DNA of 64,000 nucleotides from Natrinema sp. HArc-T2 (GCF_041821085.1 NZ_JBGUAZ010000009.1:31578-95577); one strand, 5' to 3'; positions 52,192-60,920 are shown, numbered from the stretch's first letter. Numbers and translations are program-made. Notes: generated by a model not told the origin, from the sequence alone.

Positions 52192-55100
52192 TCGCTTCTT
52201 CGGATCTGATGATGAGGCTTCCAGTGACGACCAACATGATGGGCACGCTACTGAAGGCGATAAACAGCCGGAAGAAAACACGACCGCTGAATCATCCACG
52301 CATCAGCAACCCAGTCCCGATGAGGGTGACCAATACGATATCGTAGAACAGAACACAACTCGTATTGGCGGAAAGCCAGTCATCACGGAAACCGCCGACG
52401 AGGGGACAGTTGCAGGCCCATTCATTCGAGAAATGTTCGAAGCCGGGATGTACAATGCACCAGCGCCACTCTGGATCGGCTACTCAGAGGACCCCCAGAC
52501 TGGGTTTCGTGAAGCACCGCTCCGGTTCGAGTCGCTCTTTCGGCACACCTGGATCGCCGGAACGACCGGCTACGGAAAGACGACCGAACTCCTGAATATG
52601 ATGGTTCAGTGGGCCTACTCCGGCTACGGCTTCACGTATCTCGATCCGAAGGGCCGTGACTCTCGAGAGCTACTCCGGATGCTCCCCAAACATCGTCTTA
52701 AGGACGTGGTTTGGATCGAACCCGGTTCGACTACCCATGAGAAGACGATCGGGATGAACTTCCTTGAGGTGCCCGAGTGTGAGACGCCCGAGGAACTCGA
52801 GAACGAGATCGAAAACCGGGTCGAGAACCTGAAGGCGGTCTTCGACACTTCCGATTACTGGGGCATCAACATGGAGGCGATCACCGAGTCGATGGCTCGG
52901 GCGATGATGAAATCGGAGAAGCCGTTCTCGATCATCGATATGTACTTCACGTTGCTCAACGGCGAGCGACGCGAAGACTTCGCGCTCGATGTCGAGGACC
53001 CCTATATCAGGGAGTTTTGCCTCGAGATCGCGAATATGGAAGAGGAGACGGTCCGGCCACTGCTAAAACGGATCAAGTCATGGGTCGAGAATTCGGTGAT
53101 TCGCCGGATCATCGCCCATCGTGAGAGTACGATTGATTTCCGAGACATCATCGATAATGATCGAATCGTCATCGTCCGAACGCCTGTCGAGAATACGGAC
53201 ATCAAGAAGATGGTCACGCTCGGCGTGATGCGCAATCTCTGGAGTGCGATTCAGCGGCGGTCATATGAGTTGGATACGACGCCAGATCCATACTTTGTCC
53301 TCTGTGACGAGTTCGATGATATCGCCAGTGACAATCTCGACATCGAGTCAATGCTGGCTCGAGCCCGGTCGATGCGTCTCTCCGTGACCCTTGCCTCGCA
53401 GTATCCCTCGCAGCTTGACGAGGACACGTTGAAAGCGATGCAGAACAACTGTGACAACCTCCTCACGTTCTCGGTCAACGACAGTGATGACGCCGAATTA
53501 TTGATGAAACGGTTCCGCGACTACACCGCAGAAGATCTCATCACGACCAACCAGTTCAAAGTGTGGACGCGGATTCCTCTCTCTGGAGGGCGATACTCCG
53601 AACCCGTCTTGATTCGGACGTTTCCGCCATATCCGCCTCTCCGTGAGACAGACGACGTCGATGACATCATCGAACAAAGTCTCGAGCGGTATGGGACTGA
53701 GCCGCTGACAGATAGCGAGATCCTCCGCAATCTCATCTATCGCGAGTACAATGAGGCAGCAAGTCCTGACGAACTCATCGTTGATCGGCTGATGGCCGAG
53801 GCAGTTCGTACCGTCCAGTTACGTGAGGATGTTCGCGACCAGAACGGCTGGGTTCCTGTGACCGATGTCGACGCAGAGGTGGTCGATCGTCTCGAGAGTG
53901 AGACCGGTGAGACCGCTGAAACCCTCACTCCAGACACTGCAACAGAGGAACTTCCCGATGTGCGTCAGGAGTCGCCGTTGATTGATGTCGATCTCAGTGT
54001 CAACAATGAGACGGTCGTCGTTCGACTCACTGACGAGGGCGAAGACGTTGCGACACCTGAGACTGGTTATGTGCGCTCTGCAGGTGGCTCGGAGCACGAT
54101 GCCCTTCTCTTCGATCTCGAGGCGGCGCTGACGAAGCTTGGCTTCACTGTTGATATCTATGAACAGGATGGGAGTGAACAGCCTGATGGGACAGCCACAC
54201 ATCCTGATCACGACGGTGAGTTTGCTCTTGAAGCTGAAACAACGACACCGAATCGGCCAGCGAAGGTCCTGCAGAATCTCAAACGTGCTCAAGAGGACGA
54301 CCGGATTCCACTGTTTGTCGTGCGACCGGGCGAAGAGAGGGTTACTCACTCGGCAGCCCGACTCGAGAGTATCCTTGCGTCACCACTCCGAGAAATGGCT
54401 GATGGCACAGAGAAACTCTACAATATGGACGAACACGTCACGTTTGGCGATGGAGCGACGTCTCATGGGGGTGTGACGGCTGTTCGACCAGCTACTGGCG
54501 AGTCAACACGAACGGTCTGGAAACGTGATGGCGGTGAGCGTGTCCTTTCGGACGGCGACACAGAATTCATTCGAACGGCATCGTCGGTTTCACTCTCGAA
54601 GGATACTGTGCCAGCATACTACAGCTACGACCGTGAGACAGATCAGTACACGGTCTATGAGCAGGGTGAAACCCATGTCTACGATACGTTAGATGCATTC
54701 GAGGCAGATTGGACGCCAATCAAGCGCCCTTTTGTTCCTGAAACTGATCTACCAGATCCAGAATACGACCGAGCCAGCTATGGCGTGGTGATCCTGCCAG
54801 AAGATGCACCGTCCCAACTCTATGTGGAAGGTGAAACAGCACTCCTCTCAGACGAGATTGAGGGACTGTTGGAAGCTGATCAAGAGTCCCTACAAGAGGA
54901 CACAGACACCTCGCCAGCAACTGACCAAGATCGGCAGACAGGTGATGGCACTCCAGAGCTGGATTCTGACGGAGATGGTGTTGCTGTCTTTGTCGATCAG
55001 TTCCTCATTGCCGATACCGAGGGCTCGGTCCCGAAGAAAGAACTCTATCAAGCCTATGTGGCGTGGGCAGAGAGACATGACCTCGACTACACTAACGATG

Positions 55101-55252
55101 TCTGGTTTGGACGAAAACTGAGTGGCCATCTCGAGATTGGTAGCGACCGGCGGCGGAAAGATGGAGAACGTATCACTGTTCATACGGGAATTGAACTGGC
55201 TGATGCTGGTGCCCGTCTTCTTGAGGAGGTGATCAATCAGAATGATGGGTAG
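52181..55252 (+). CDS. VirD4/TraD-like coupling ATPase with candidate nuclease-like and winged-helix C-terminal parts
   Basis: A 1023-aa ATPase starting inside the previous gene (11-nt overlap). Walker A is GTTGYGKT (127-134) and Walker B is VLCDEFDD (Asp376, Glu377), followed by SLTLASQ-like LSVTLASQYPS. This is the HerA/TraG/VirD4 type that feeds DNA to a transfer channel; no N-terminal membrane helix is seen. After residue 600 the chain is atypical: QPDGT (668-670) and EFALEAE (680-686) fit a PD-(D/E)xK-like core, and residues about 933-1005 resemble the primase/D5-type winged helix (SVPKKELYQAYVAWAERHDL). Both C-terminal readings are inference. Confidence 0.8.
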   Translation: MVLDRFFGSDDEASSDDQHDGHATEGDKQPEENTTAESSTHQQPSPDEGDQYDIVEQNTTRIGGKPVITETADEGTVAGPFIREMFEAGMYNAPAPLWIGYSEDPQTGFREAPLRFESLFRHTWIAGTTGYGKTTELLNMMVQWAYSGYGFTYLDPKGRDSRELLRMLPKHRLKDVVWIEPGSTTHEKTIGMNFLEVPECETPEELENEIENRVENLKAVFDTSDYWGINMEAITESMARAMMKSEKPFSIIDMYFTLLNGERREDFALDVEDPYIREFCLEIANMEEETVRPLLKRIKSWVENSVIRRIIAHRESTIDFRDIIDNDRIVIVRTPVENTDIKKMVTLGVMRNLWSAIQRRSYELDTTPDPYFVLCDEFDDIASDNLDIESMLARARSMRLSVTLASQYPSQLDEDTLKAMQNNCDNLLTFSVNDSDDAELLMKRFRDYTAEDLITTNQFKVWTRIPLSGGRYSEPVLIRTFPPYPPLRETDDVDDIIEQSLERYGTEPLTDSEILRNLIYREYNEAASPDELIVDRLMAEAVRTVQLREDVRDQNGWVPVTDVDAEVVDRLESETGETAETLTPDTATEELPDVRQESPLIDVDLSVNNETVVVRLTDEGEDVATPETGYVRSAGGSEHDALLFDLEAALTKLGFTVDIYEQDGSEQPDGTATHPDHDGEFALEAETTTPNRPAKVLQNLKRAQEDDRIPLFVVRPGEERVTHSAARLESILASPLREMADGTEKLYNMDEHVTFGDGATSHGGVTAVRPATGESTRTVWKRDGGERVLSDGDTEFIRTASSVSLSKDTVPAYYSYDRETDQYTVYEQGETHVYDTLDAFEADWTPIKRPFVPETDLPDPEYDRASYGVVILPEDAPSQLYVEGETALLSDEIEGLLEADQESLQEDTDTSPATDQDRQTGDGTPELDSDGDGVAVFVDQFLIADTEGSVPKKELYQAYVAWAERHDLDYTNDVWFGRKLSGHLEIGSDRRRKDGERITVHTGIELADAGARLLEEVINQNDG

Positions 55253-55573
55253 TTTGTCTGCGTTTCAGGATCACCTCGTGTCCAGGGTATTTCTGAATCA
55301 GAAAAGCTCCATAAAACCGCGCTTTAAACGTTCTCCGTGCAGTTTAGATCGAGCTGTCCAGGGTAAATCTCTGTTCAGGACACGTTCCCATCTCGGTGTC
55401 CAGGGTAAAAATCGCAAGATGGCGTTACTGTCCAGGGTAAATGAGGGTCAAAAACCAACTAGTATAGAGAGGGTTGCCGCCGCAAAACATGGTAAAGCAG
55501 GTTGGGAGAGCTATTGGAGATCTATCGTGCCGCTGATAATGCGGCGGCAGCACAGTAGCACGGCGCTACAGCG
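55253..55573. other. Intergenic iteron-like region between the transfer operon and the PrimPol gene
   Basis: No gene lies here. The region holds four direct copies of TGTCCAGGGTA (listed separately) within about 165 bases, followed by an imperfect GC-rich inverted repeat (near 55530-55545, GCCGCTGATAATGCGGC) before the PrimPol start. It is a good candidate for an origin of replication or transfer, or for operators controlling the PrimPol gene. Confidence 0.6.
55279..55442 (+). repeat. Four direct repeats TGTCCAGGGTA (iteron-like)
   Basis: Copies start at 55279, 55355, 55397 and 55429. The last three extend to TGTCCAGGGTAAA. The spacing is 76, 42 and 32 bases, all in the same orientation. A partial copy (TGTTCAGGACA) lies near 55372. 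Irregular spacing and the 11-13-base unit rule out a CRISPR array. They lie 130-290 bases upstream of the replication-type gene. Confidence 0.75.
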
Positions 55574-56881
55574 GTGTTAAAATACATGAAAGAAAAGCAG
55601 ACACATTCAATCGATACGAGCGGCATTCCTGAGACTCTACAGGAGTACGACCAGTGGATCTGCTGGCGTGTTAAGGATCGTGATGGGAAGGCAACGAAGG
55701 TCCCAATTGTTCCTGGGACTGGCGAGTATGCCTCATCAACTGACCCGCAAACATGGCGACCGTTCAATGAGGCACTCGAGTATTTCGAACGTGGCGAAGC
55801 GGCTGGGGTCGGGTTCGTCTTCACAGACGATGATCCATTTGTCGGGATTGACCTCGATGACTGTCGTGATCCAGAGACGGGATCGCCGGGTACAGATGCT
55901 CGAGAAATCATCCTCGAACTCGAGTCGTTTACAGAGGTCTCGCCGTCGGGGACTGGCTATCACGTTATCGTCCGTGGGTCACTGCCTGGAGACCGGAGTC
56001 GACGTGGATCTGTCGAGATGTATGAGACGGCACGGTTCTTCACTGTGACTGGTGATCGTGTCGAAACAACACCGTCACAGGTGATGGAGCGACCTGCTGC
56101 ACTCGAGAGCGTATACACCGAATACATCGCTGAGACAGAGCCATCTGACAGCGAGAACAAAGTTCGAGCCCAGCAGGCTTCGACGCACGAGACCAGCCAG
56201 AGCGTGACGCTCGAGGATGAAGAACTGCTCGAGCGAGCGCGGAATGCATCGAATGGCGAGAAATTCGAGCGGTTGTGGCGTGGCTCGACTACTGGTTACG
56301 AGAGTCAGTCAGAAGCAGACATGGCGCTGTGTTTCTTGCTGGCGTTCTGGACCGGTGGCGACGCTGCTCGAGTCGATCAGCTCTTCCGACAGTCGGGACT
56401 GCTTCGAGACAAATGGGATGAGGTCCATTACGCGGATGGATCGACATACGGCGAGAAGACGGTCGAACGAGCAATCGCGAACACAGACGATGTCTATGAC
56501 CCATCGAGCAGCGAGGCGTCGCGTGGAAAGCAGACCAAGAAGCGAGGGCAGACGACCATACAGGAACCCGCTCAAGATGGACAGTCATCGCCAACTGAGC
56601 AGACCCTTGGTGGGACTGAAGGGACACAAGCAGCGTATCTAGCCGAGAAAAACCAGTTATTGAGTGACCGTGTCGACGAACTCGAGGCTACGCTCGAACA
56701 GAAAAATGAGCGTATCGATCGCCTCGAGGTAACAATCGAGGGTCTCAAAACTGAACTTGCAGAGCGTAACCGAGAGATCGAGCAGACTCGAGGAGAACAA
56801 GTCGAGACGACATCCAACTGTGATACCGCTTCAGAGACATCCTCCCCGTGGGGGCGATTATTCGGAGATAGCTCCAAGTAA
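55574..56881 (+). CDS. PrimPol-like replication protein (NrS-1 polymerase family, HBD)
   Basis: A 435-aa protein. The N-terminal AEP-like domain has the acidic motif GIDLDDC (Asp93, Asp95) and SPSGTGYH (123-130) with His130, the hhDhD and SxH patterns of primase-polymerases. Residues about 230-290 match the HBD domain of phage NrS-1-type polymerases (WRGSTTGYESQSEADMALCF, then KWDE). Residues about 350-400 form a coiled coil (LLSDRVDELEATLEQKNERI). No helicase domain is fused. It probably initiates replication of the mobile element. ATG 55586 is an alternative start. Confidence 0.8.
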   Translation: MLKYMKEKQTHSIDTSGIPETLQEYDQWICWRVKDRDGKATKVPIVPGTGEYASSTDPQTWRPFNEALEYFERGEAAGVGFVFTDDDPFVGIDLDDCRDPETGSPGTDAREIILELESFTEVSPSGTGYHVIVRGSLPGDRSRRGSVEMYETARFFTVTGDRVETTPSQVMERPAALESVYTEYIAETEPSDSENKVRAQQASTHETSQSVTLEDEELLERARNASNGEKFERLWRGSTTGYESQSEADMALCFLLAFWTGGDAARVDQLFRQSGLLRDKWDEVHYADGSTYGEKTVERAIANTDDVYDPSSSEASRGKQTKKRGQTTIQEPAQDGQSSPTEQTLGGTEGTQAAYLAEKNQLLSDRVDELEATLEQKNERIDRLEVTIEGLKTELAERNREIEQTRGEQVETTSNCDTASETSSPWGRLFGDSSK

Positions 56882-57067
56882 CAATCGTTGAGAAGATCGC
56901 TTATTCAATTCAGAGTAAGGTACGATAGGGGCACTCGATTCGGTAGGTGAGTCTGCTTACTCCTCAGACGTGACGAACAGGACAATATGTTCATTAAATA
57001 ATATATGGCTGTTTCATCACTTTTGTATTATTTATTCAGTGGATAGCAAGCACAAGTGCCCAGGCAA

Positions 57068-57400
57068 TCAGTCATCCTCATTTTCTCTGCCGGGAAGGCG
57101 ACGGATTGCCTTTACCCATCTGTCTTTGGCCGCCTGCCCGGGGTCAGCAAACGGATCATGTGTGATGTCTTCAGTTGTTTCGGAATACGTTTCACCGCCC
57201 TTGTCGGTTCTCCTCCGCCACAGGCTAACTACCGTTGCAACCGCTAATAATGCTAATAAAATAGCTGATGTGAATTTAGATAAAGTGAAATTATCAAATG
57301 GGGCTACCACGAAAATTAGGGCCAACAGAAGCACAGCTAACTGGGTCGCATAGAAAAGACGACTGAGCCAGAAGTTCAGTATCCCGAAAATTTGTCCCAT
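57068..57400 (-). CDS. Small two-helix membrane protein with charged C-terminus
   Basis: A 110-aa protein with two predicted helices (about 15-35 and 45-62), followed by a polar tail (GRENEDD at the end). The start at 57400 (MGQIFGILNFW) is supported by AATATTATAT at about 57431-57441, 31-40 nt upstream; an in-frame ATG at 57430 overlaps that box. It lies between the PrimPol gene and the HTH/toxin-like pair on the opposite strand. Function unknown. Confidence 0.6.
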   Translation of the reverse strand: MGQIFGILNFWLSRLFYATQLAVLLLALIFVVAPFDNFTLSKFTSAILLALLAVATVVSLWRRRTDKGGETYSETTEDITHDPFADPGQAAKDRWVKAIRRLPGRENEDD

Positions 57401-57524
57401 CGCTCTACAAGACGTACCAGCGGTGTGCATATAATATTTTACACTACGTTTATGTAAAGAATTCTATGATATCTGGTAGTAGAGTTTGGTTAGTCTGTAC
57501 ATGCATATATCTGAGTGACACAAA

Positions 57525-57532
57525 CATATATT
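57525..57532 (+). promoter_or_regulatory. TATA box deciding the start of the HTH gene
   Basis: CATATATT lies 24-31 nt before the ATG at 57557 and points to a leaderless mRNA beginning there, rather than at the in-frame GTG at 57515 upstream of the box. Confidence 0.55.
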
Positions 57533-57556
57533 GAGCATGGTCGCGTACAGTTAGAT

Positions 57557-58084
57557 ATGGCTCAGTTCGATCCGGCACCTGAATCTGATGCTGCTCAGCG
57601 GCGGTGGCAAGAGGGTACGGACACGTTTGGTCGTGTCTACGATGTTGCCCTTGGAGTGACATCGCCCACCGCGTACACTGAGATTGCGGAGCTTGCCGAT
57701 TGCTCTCCGAACGCCGCCAAAAAGCATCTCGAGCGTCTGACCGAGATGGGTATTGTTCGAGCAGACCGTGATAGTCGCCCCGCGCAGTACGAACGGAACG
57801 ATGGGTATCTCGAGTGGCAGGAGGCCAGCCAAATTGCAGATGAACTCTCCATCGACGAGATAATCGACCGCGTGGCAGCACTCGAAGAACAGCTCACAGA
57901 GTACGAGGAGCAGTTCGGAACCACTGACCCGACAGCGGTCTCGGTTGTTGAGCATGACGACCACGAGATGGTTCATGAACGGATGACTGCGATCAGTGAG
58001 TGGCAAGGAATCATTCGAGAGATTCGACTGTACGAACTTGCTCGACAGCTCTCCCAGAACGATGGGCATCTGATTCCTGCCTGA
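57557..58084 (+). CDS. HTH protein (DUF7342-like), probable antitoxin
   Basis: A 175-aa protein from ATG 57557. The winged helix is at about 35-85 (YTEIAELADCSPNAAKKHLE, then TEMGIVRADRDSRPAQYERN). A helical, charged C-terminal half follows, including a coiled-coil-like stretch (IDRVAALEEQLTEYEEQF). It fits the haloarchaeal DUF7342 group. The next ATG follows its TGA without a gap, so the two genes are one transcript. An antitoxin role for the partner gene is inferred from this layout. Confidence 0.7.
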   Translation: MAQFDPAPESDAAQRRWQEGTDTFGRVYDVALGVTSPTAYTEIAELADCSPNAAKKHLERLTEMGIVRADRDSRPAQYERNDGYLEWQEASQIADELSIDEIIDRVAALEEQLTEYEEQFGTTDPTAVSVVEHDDHEMVHERMTAISEWQGIIREIRLYELARQLSQNDGHLIPA

Positions 58085-58531
58085 ATGAGTCGGCCACCAT
58101 CGGATTCGGCCCCTGACTCGACAGGGCCACCGGATCGCCAGACGTTGCGATTGCTCGAGCGACATCTCACATCGGATTCACTCGTCGCCGAGACAGCATT
58201 CGATCCAGATTTCTACGAGCCGCGACTCCTCAAGGCGTTCCTTGATATGGAGCGATATCCAGAATCAGTCTCAGCAGCCCGGCTCGACATTCGGTGGTTC
58301 ACGACTGAGGATTTCACATTTCATTATGTTGAAGATCACAACGATGGGAGCCGGTGGGAATGTCGTTGGGATCGGCATCCAAACACGCACAATGCCCGGT
58401 TGCACTTTCACCAGCCACCGGCTGCGAACGACATCACTGATCTTGAACTCCCGTCGCTCCACCCCCTCGAGGTGTACTCGACGGTGCTTACTGCGATCGA
58501 GCAGCGTCTCGAGACTCTTTGGTCTCAGTGA
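58085..58531 (+). CDS. Probable TumE/DUF6516-like toxin
   Basis: A 148-aa protein. The central beta-rich part (ARLDIRWFTTEDFTFHYVED, then RWECRWDRHPNTHNARLHFH) has the W-D-x-H-P...H-x-H pattern of the DUF6516/TumE toxin fold, followed by helices (HPLEVYSTVLTAIEQRLETL). Relatives are thought to be nuclease-like toxins paired with HTH antitoxins. The gene begins directly after the HTH gene's stop. Assignment is by pattern, not by a search; other small beta proteins could show similar motifs. Confidence 0.55.
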   Translation: MSRPPSDSAPDSTGPPDRQTLRLLERHLTSDSLVAETAFDPDFYEPRLLKAFLDMERYPESVSAARLDIRWFTTEDFTFHYVEDHNDGSRWECRWDRHPNTHNARLHFHQPPAANDITDLELPSLHPLEVYSTVLTAIEQRLETLWSQ

Positions 58532-58636
58532 AGGTATGTGAGTCTCATTGGCCTCTCGCACACAGTATTTGCGAGGATGTCAGCGGGGTCTTCCACTGGA
58601 CGGAACACTCAAACGCGTCTCGTGAGATGACCGTGT

Positions 58637-60085
58637 ATGAACCGAGCGACCCTCGTGGTTTCTGTGGCGCTCCTCGTCGTTCTTGCGGGATGTGCGAGCG
58701 ACACCGGGGACTCCGAGAATGCGATTGACGACTCTCAGACCGTTGGGAATGCTCTCGAGGTTGTTGACATGAACGTCGAAGACGTGTCGCCCGACGAGGA
58801 GTACATCGTCCTCGAGAATACCGCCGATGAGCCCGTTGATTTGTCTGGGTTTGAACTCCGAGACCGAGAGGGTGGACAGGTCGATGGCGGCCTCTCTCCG
58901 TTTTCGTTTCCAAGTGAGTTCGTTCTGGAGTCTGGGGAGACGGTGAAGATAACGACTGGTGAAGGCGATCCAACGGACAACGAACTGTACTGGGGATACA
59001 ACGTGAATATCTGGCGAGACGATGGCGACGTGGTTCGGCTTGTCAACGCCAATGGCCAGGTCGTACTCGAGCACGTCTACGGCGATATCGAACTCGATGA
59101 GTCTGAGTCGGACGGCGATGGAGAGAGCGGCACTGGTGACGAGAGCGATGGACTCGACGGGAGCACTGTCGAGGGAGAACTCGAGATTCACCACATCGAC
59201 GTCGGACAAGGCGATTCGACTCTCATCGTCACGCCAGCCAATGAGACGATCCTGATCGATACTGGCGACTGGCGAGAGGACGGCAGTGAGGTCATCGCCT
59301 ATCTCGAGGCCCAGGGGATCGATCGGATCGACCATCTCGTCGCGACACACGCTGATGCCGACCACATCGGTGGTCACGCTGCTGTGATCGAGCACTTCGA
59401 GACGACTGGTGAGGGTATTGGAACCGCATACGATTCGGGTGTCCCATCGGATTCTGCGACCTATGGGAACTACCTCGATACCGTCGACGAGTACGACGTC
59501 GAGCTGCTCATCGTCGAAAGCGGCGATGAGCTACCGCTTGAGGGCGATGTCTCTGCCCAGGTGATGAACCCGCCTGCTGGGGACGCTGGGAGTGATGTTA
59601 ACGATAACAGTGTGGTACTGGCGCTCGAGTTTGGTGACTTCCAGTATTTGGCACCCGGTGATGTCGATACTGGCGTTGAGCAGCGCTTGGTCGACGAGTG
59701 GGAAAACGATCTCGAGAGCGATGTCTACAAGGCTGGCCATCACGGCTCATCGACCTCCTCGAGTGACGCCTTCGTAGACGCCATCGATCCGGAGACGGCT
59801 ATCATCTCGAGTGCCTATGATTCACAGTATGGGCACCCAAGCGATGAGGTGCTCGAACGGTTTGCCGCTCGAGAGATCGAAACATACTGGACGGGAGTCC
59901 ACGGCGATATTGTGGTTCGCACCGATGGCACGTCGATCGAGGTAGAGACGGAAGAGTTGTTCTCGACGGACCCAGAGGATATCCTCGCGGAGACACCTGA
60001 TTCCGACGATGAGACGAACTCCCTGATATCACCTCCTCTGGTCGCCAGTGGAATTGATGGAGCTGTCGCTCCTGCTATGGGGTGA
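58637..60085 (+). CDS. Lipoprotein with lamin-tail domain and ComEC-like metallo-beta-lactamase domain
   Basis: A 482-aa exported protein. A Sec lipobox (VVLAGC, Cys19) anchors it outside. A lamin-tail (LTD) domain spans about 40-150 (ENTADEPVDLSGFELRDREG). After an acidic linker the metallo-beta-lactamase domain spans about 185-430 with HHIDVGQGDSTLIV, then HADADHIGG (the HxHxDH metal site appears as THADADH), then a GHHGS loop. ComEC-type MBL domains are linked to DNA processing at the cell surface. Partner DUF3006 follows at once. A role in handling extracellular DNA or in defence against it is plausible. Confidence 0.8.
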   Translation: MNRATLVVSVALLVVLAGCASDTGDSENAIDDSQTVGNALEVVDMNVEDVSPDEEYIVLENTADEPVDLSGFELRDREGGQVDGGLSPFSFPSEFVLESGETVKITTGEGDPTDNELYWGYNVNIWRDDGDVVRLVNANGQVVLEHVYGDIELDESESDGDGESGTGDESDGLDGSTVEGELEIHHIDVGQGDSTLIVTPANETILIDTGDWREDGSEVIAYLEAQGIDRIDHLVATHADADHIGGHAAVIEHFETTGEGIGTAYDSGVPSDSATYGNYLDTVDEYDVELLIVESGDELPLEGDVSAQVMNPPAGDAGSDVNDNSVVLALEFGDFQYLAPGDVDTGVEQRLVDEWENDLESDVYKAGHHGSSTSSSDAFVDAIDPETAIISSAYDSQYGHPSDEVLERFAAREIETYWTGVHGDIVVRTDGTSIEVETEELFSTDPEDILAETPDSDDETNSLISPPLVASGIDGAVAPAMG

Positions 60086-60090
60086 GAACG

Positions 60091-60369
60091 ATGGACGGGA
60101 CTTACACTGGCGTTGTCGATCGAATTGAGGACGGTGAGATTGCTATCATCTTGCTCGAGGAGAACGGGCAGGTGATCGAGCAAGTGGATGTCCCTGTGGC
60201 TCGATTGCCTGAGCCCGCTCAAACAGACGGTGGTGTGTTGTCGGTTACGCTCGAGGATGGCGACATCGTGTCGATGGAATATCGACCGGACGCCACTCGC
60301 GACCGCCGTGAGTCTGCGCAGGAGAAACTGGATCGGTTGTCGGAGAAGTTGTCTGATCGCGAGGAGTGA
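60091..60369 (+). CDS. DUF3006 family protein
   Basis: A 92-aa acidic protein from ATG 60091 (MDGTYTGVVDRIEDGEIAII). The beta-rich N-terminal half is the DUF3006 domain. DUF3006 genes regularly follow ComEC-like MBL lipoprotein genes, as here, which suggests that the two products act together. The frame is also open from GTG 60082, which overlaps the upstream stop. Function unknown. Confidence 0.8.
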   Translation: MDGTYTGVVDRIEDGEIAIILLEENGQVIEQVDVPVARLPEPAQTDGGVLSVTLEDGDIVSMEYRPDATRDRRESAQEKLDRLSEKLSDREE

Positions 60370-60522
60370 GTCGACGCTGGCGGTGATGAAGAGTGACTCT
60401 CGAGGAAAAGTCTGTAGTGGACACTTGGTTCTGTTTCGAAGTTCCGTCTGATAAGAGGAGAATCGTGGATTGTCAAACGCTCAGTACAGAGAGGCCAGCA
60501 AACAGATGAGAACGTGAGTGCT

Positions 60523-60660
60523 CTATTTCAGTTCTTTCGGAAGATCGTCTACACCCCACACCTGTAGTACTTGTCGAATGTGGAAATCCTTCTCTGATGG
60601 ATCATTGTTCTGTAACGCTTCTTCTAAGTGTTGTCTGCCTTCAGCACTCAGCTCCCCCAT
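60523..60660 (-). CDS. Small helical acidic protein (45 aa)
   Basis: ATG at 60660, TAG at 60523-60525. The sequence (MGELSAEGRQHLEEALQNND, then SEKDFHIRQVLQVWGVDDLP) is acidic, helical and coding-like, with no shadow gene on the other strand. ATTTTAAA at 60689-60696 lies about 30 nt upstream and fits a leaderless start. Too short for most gene finders. No known family. Confidence 0.55.
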   Translation of the reverse strand: MGELSAEGRQHLEEALQNNDPSEKDFHIRQVLQVWGVDDLPKELK

Positions 60661-60920
60661 TTCGTCCTACGGTACCCCTATCAAAGGATTTAAAATATTT
60701 GATTGCTTTTTGCATATGGACTATAGATATTACCAATAATGAGATGAGGGAGATCTACTACAGCCCGTTCTGTTCGCACCTGTAGTGCGCAGTGATTCCA
60801 CGGGAATAAACAGCTAAAGAACCGAGTTTCAACAGAGCTACGTATTCTAAAACGACCCCTCCGGAGTATTTTTTCGCCCCGAGATGGGTGCGGGGCGATC
60901 GAACTGCCCCGAGATAGCGA

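Noticed and set aside
55279..55442. CRISPR array
   Set aside because: The four repeats are only 11-13 bases, spaced 76, 42 and 32 bases, with no constant repeat length and no cas gene.
60518..60739. 73-aa plus ORF rich in Ser and Cys
   Set aside because: Antisense of the more protein-like 45-aa minus gene; composition is not haloarchaeal.
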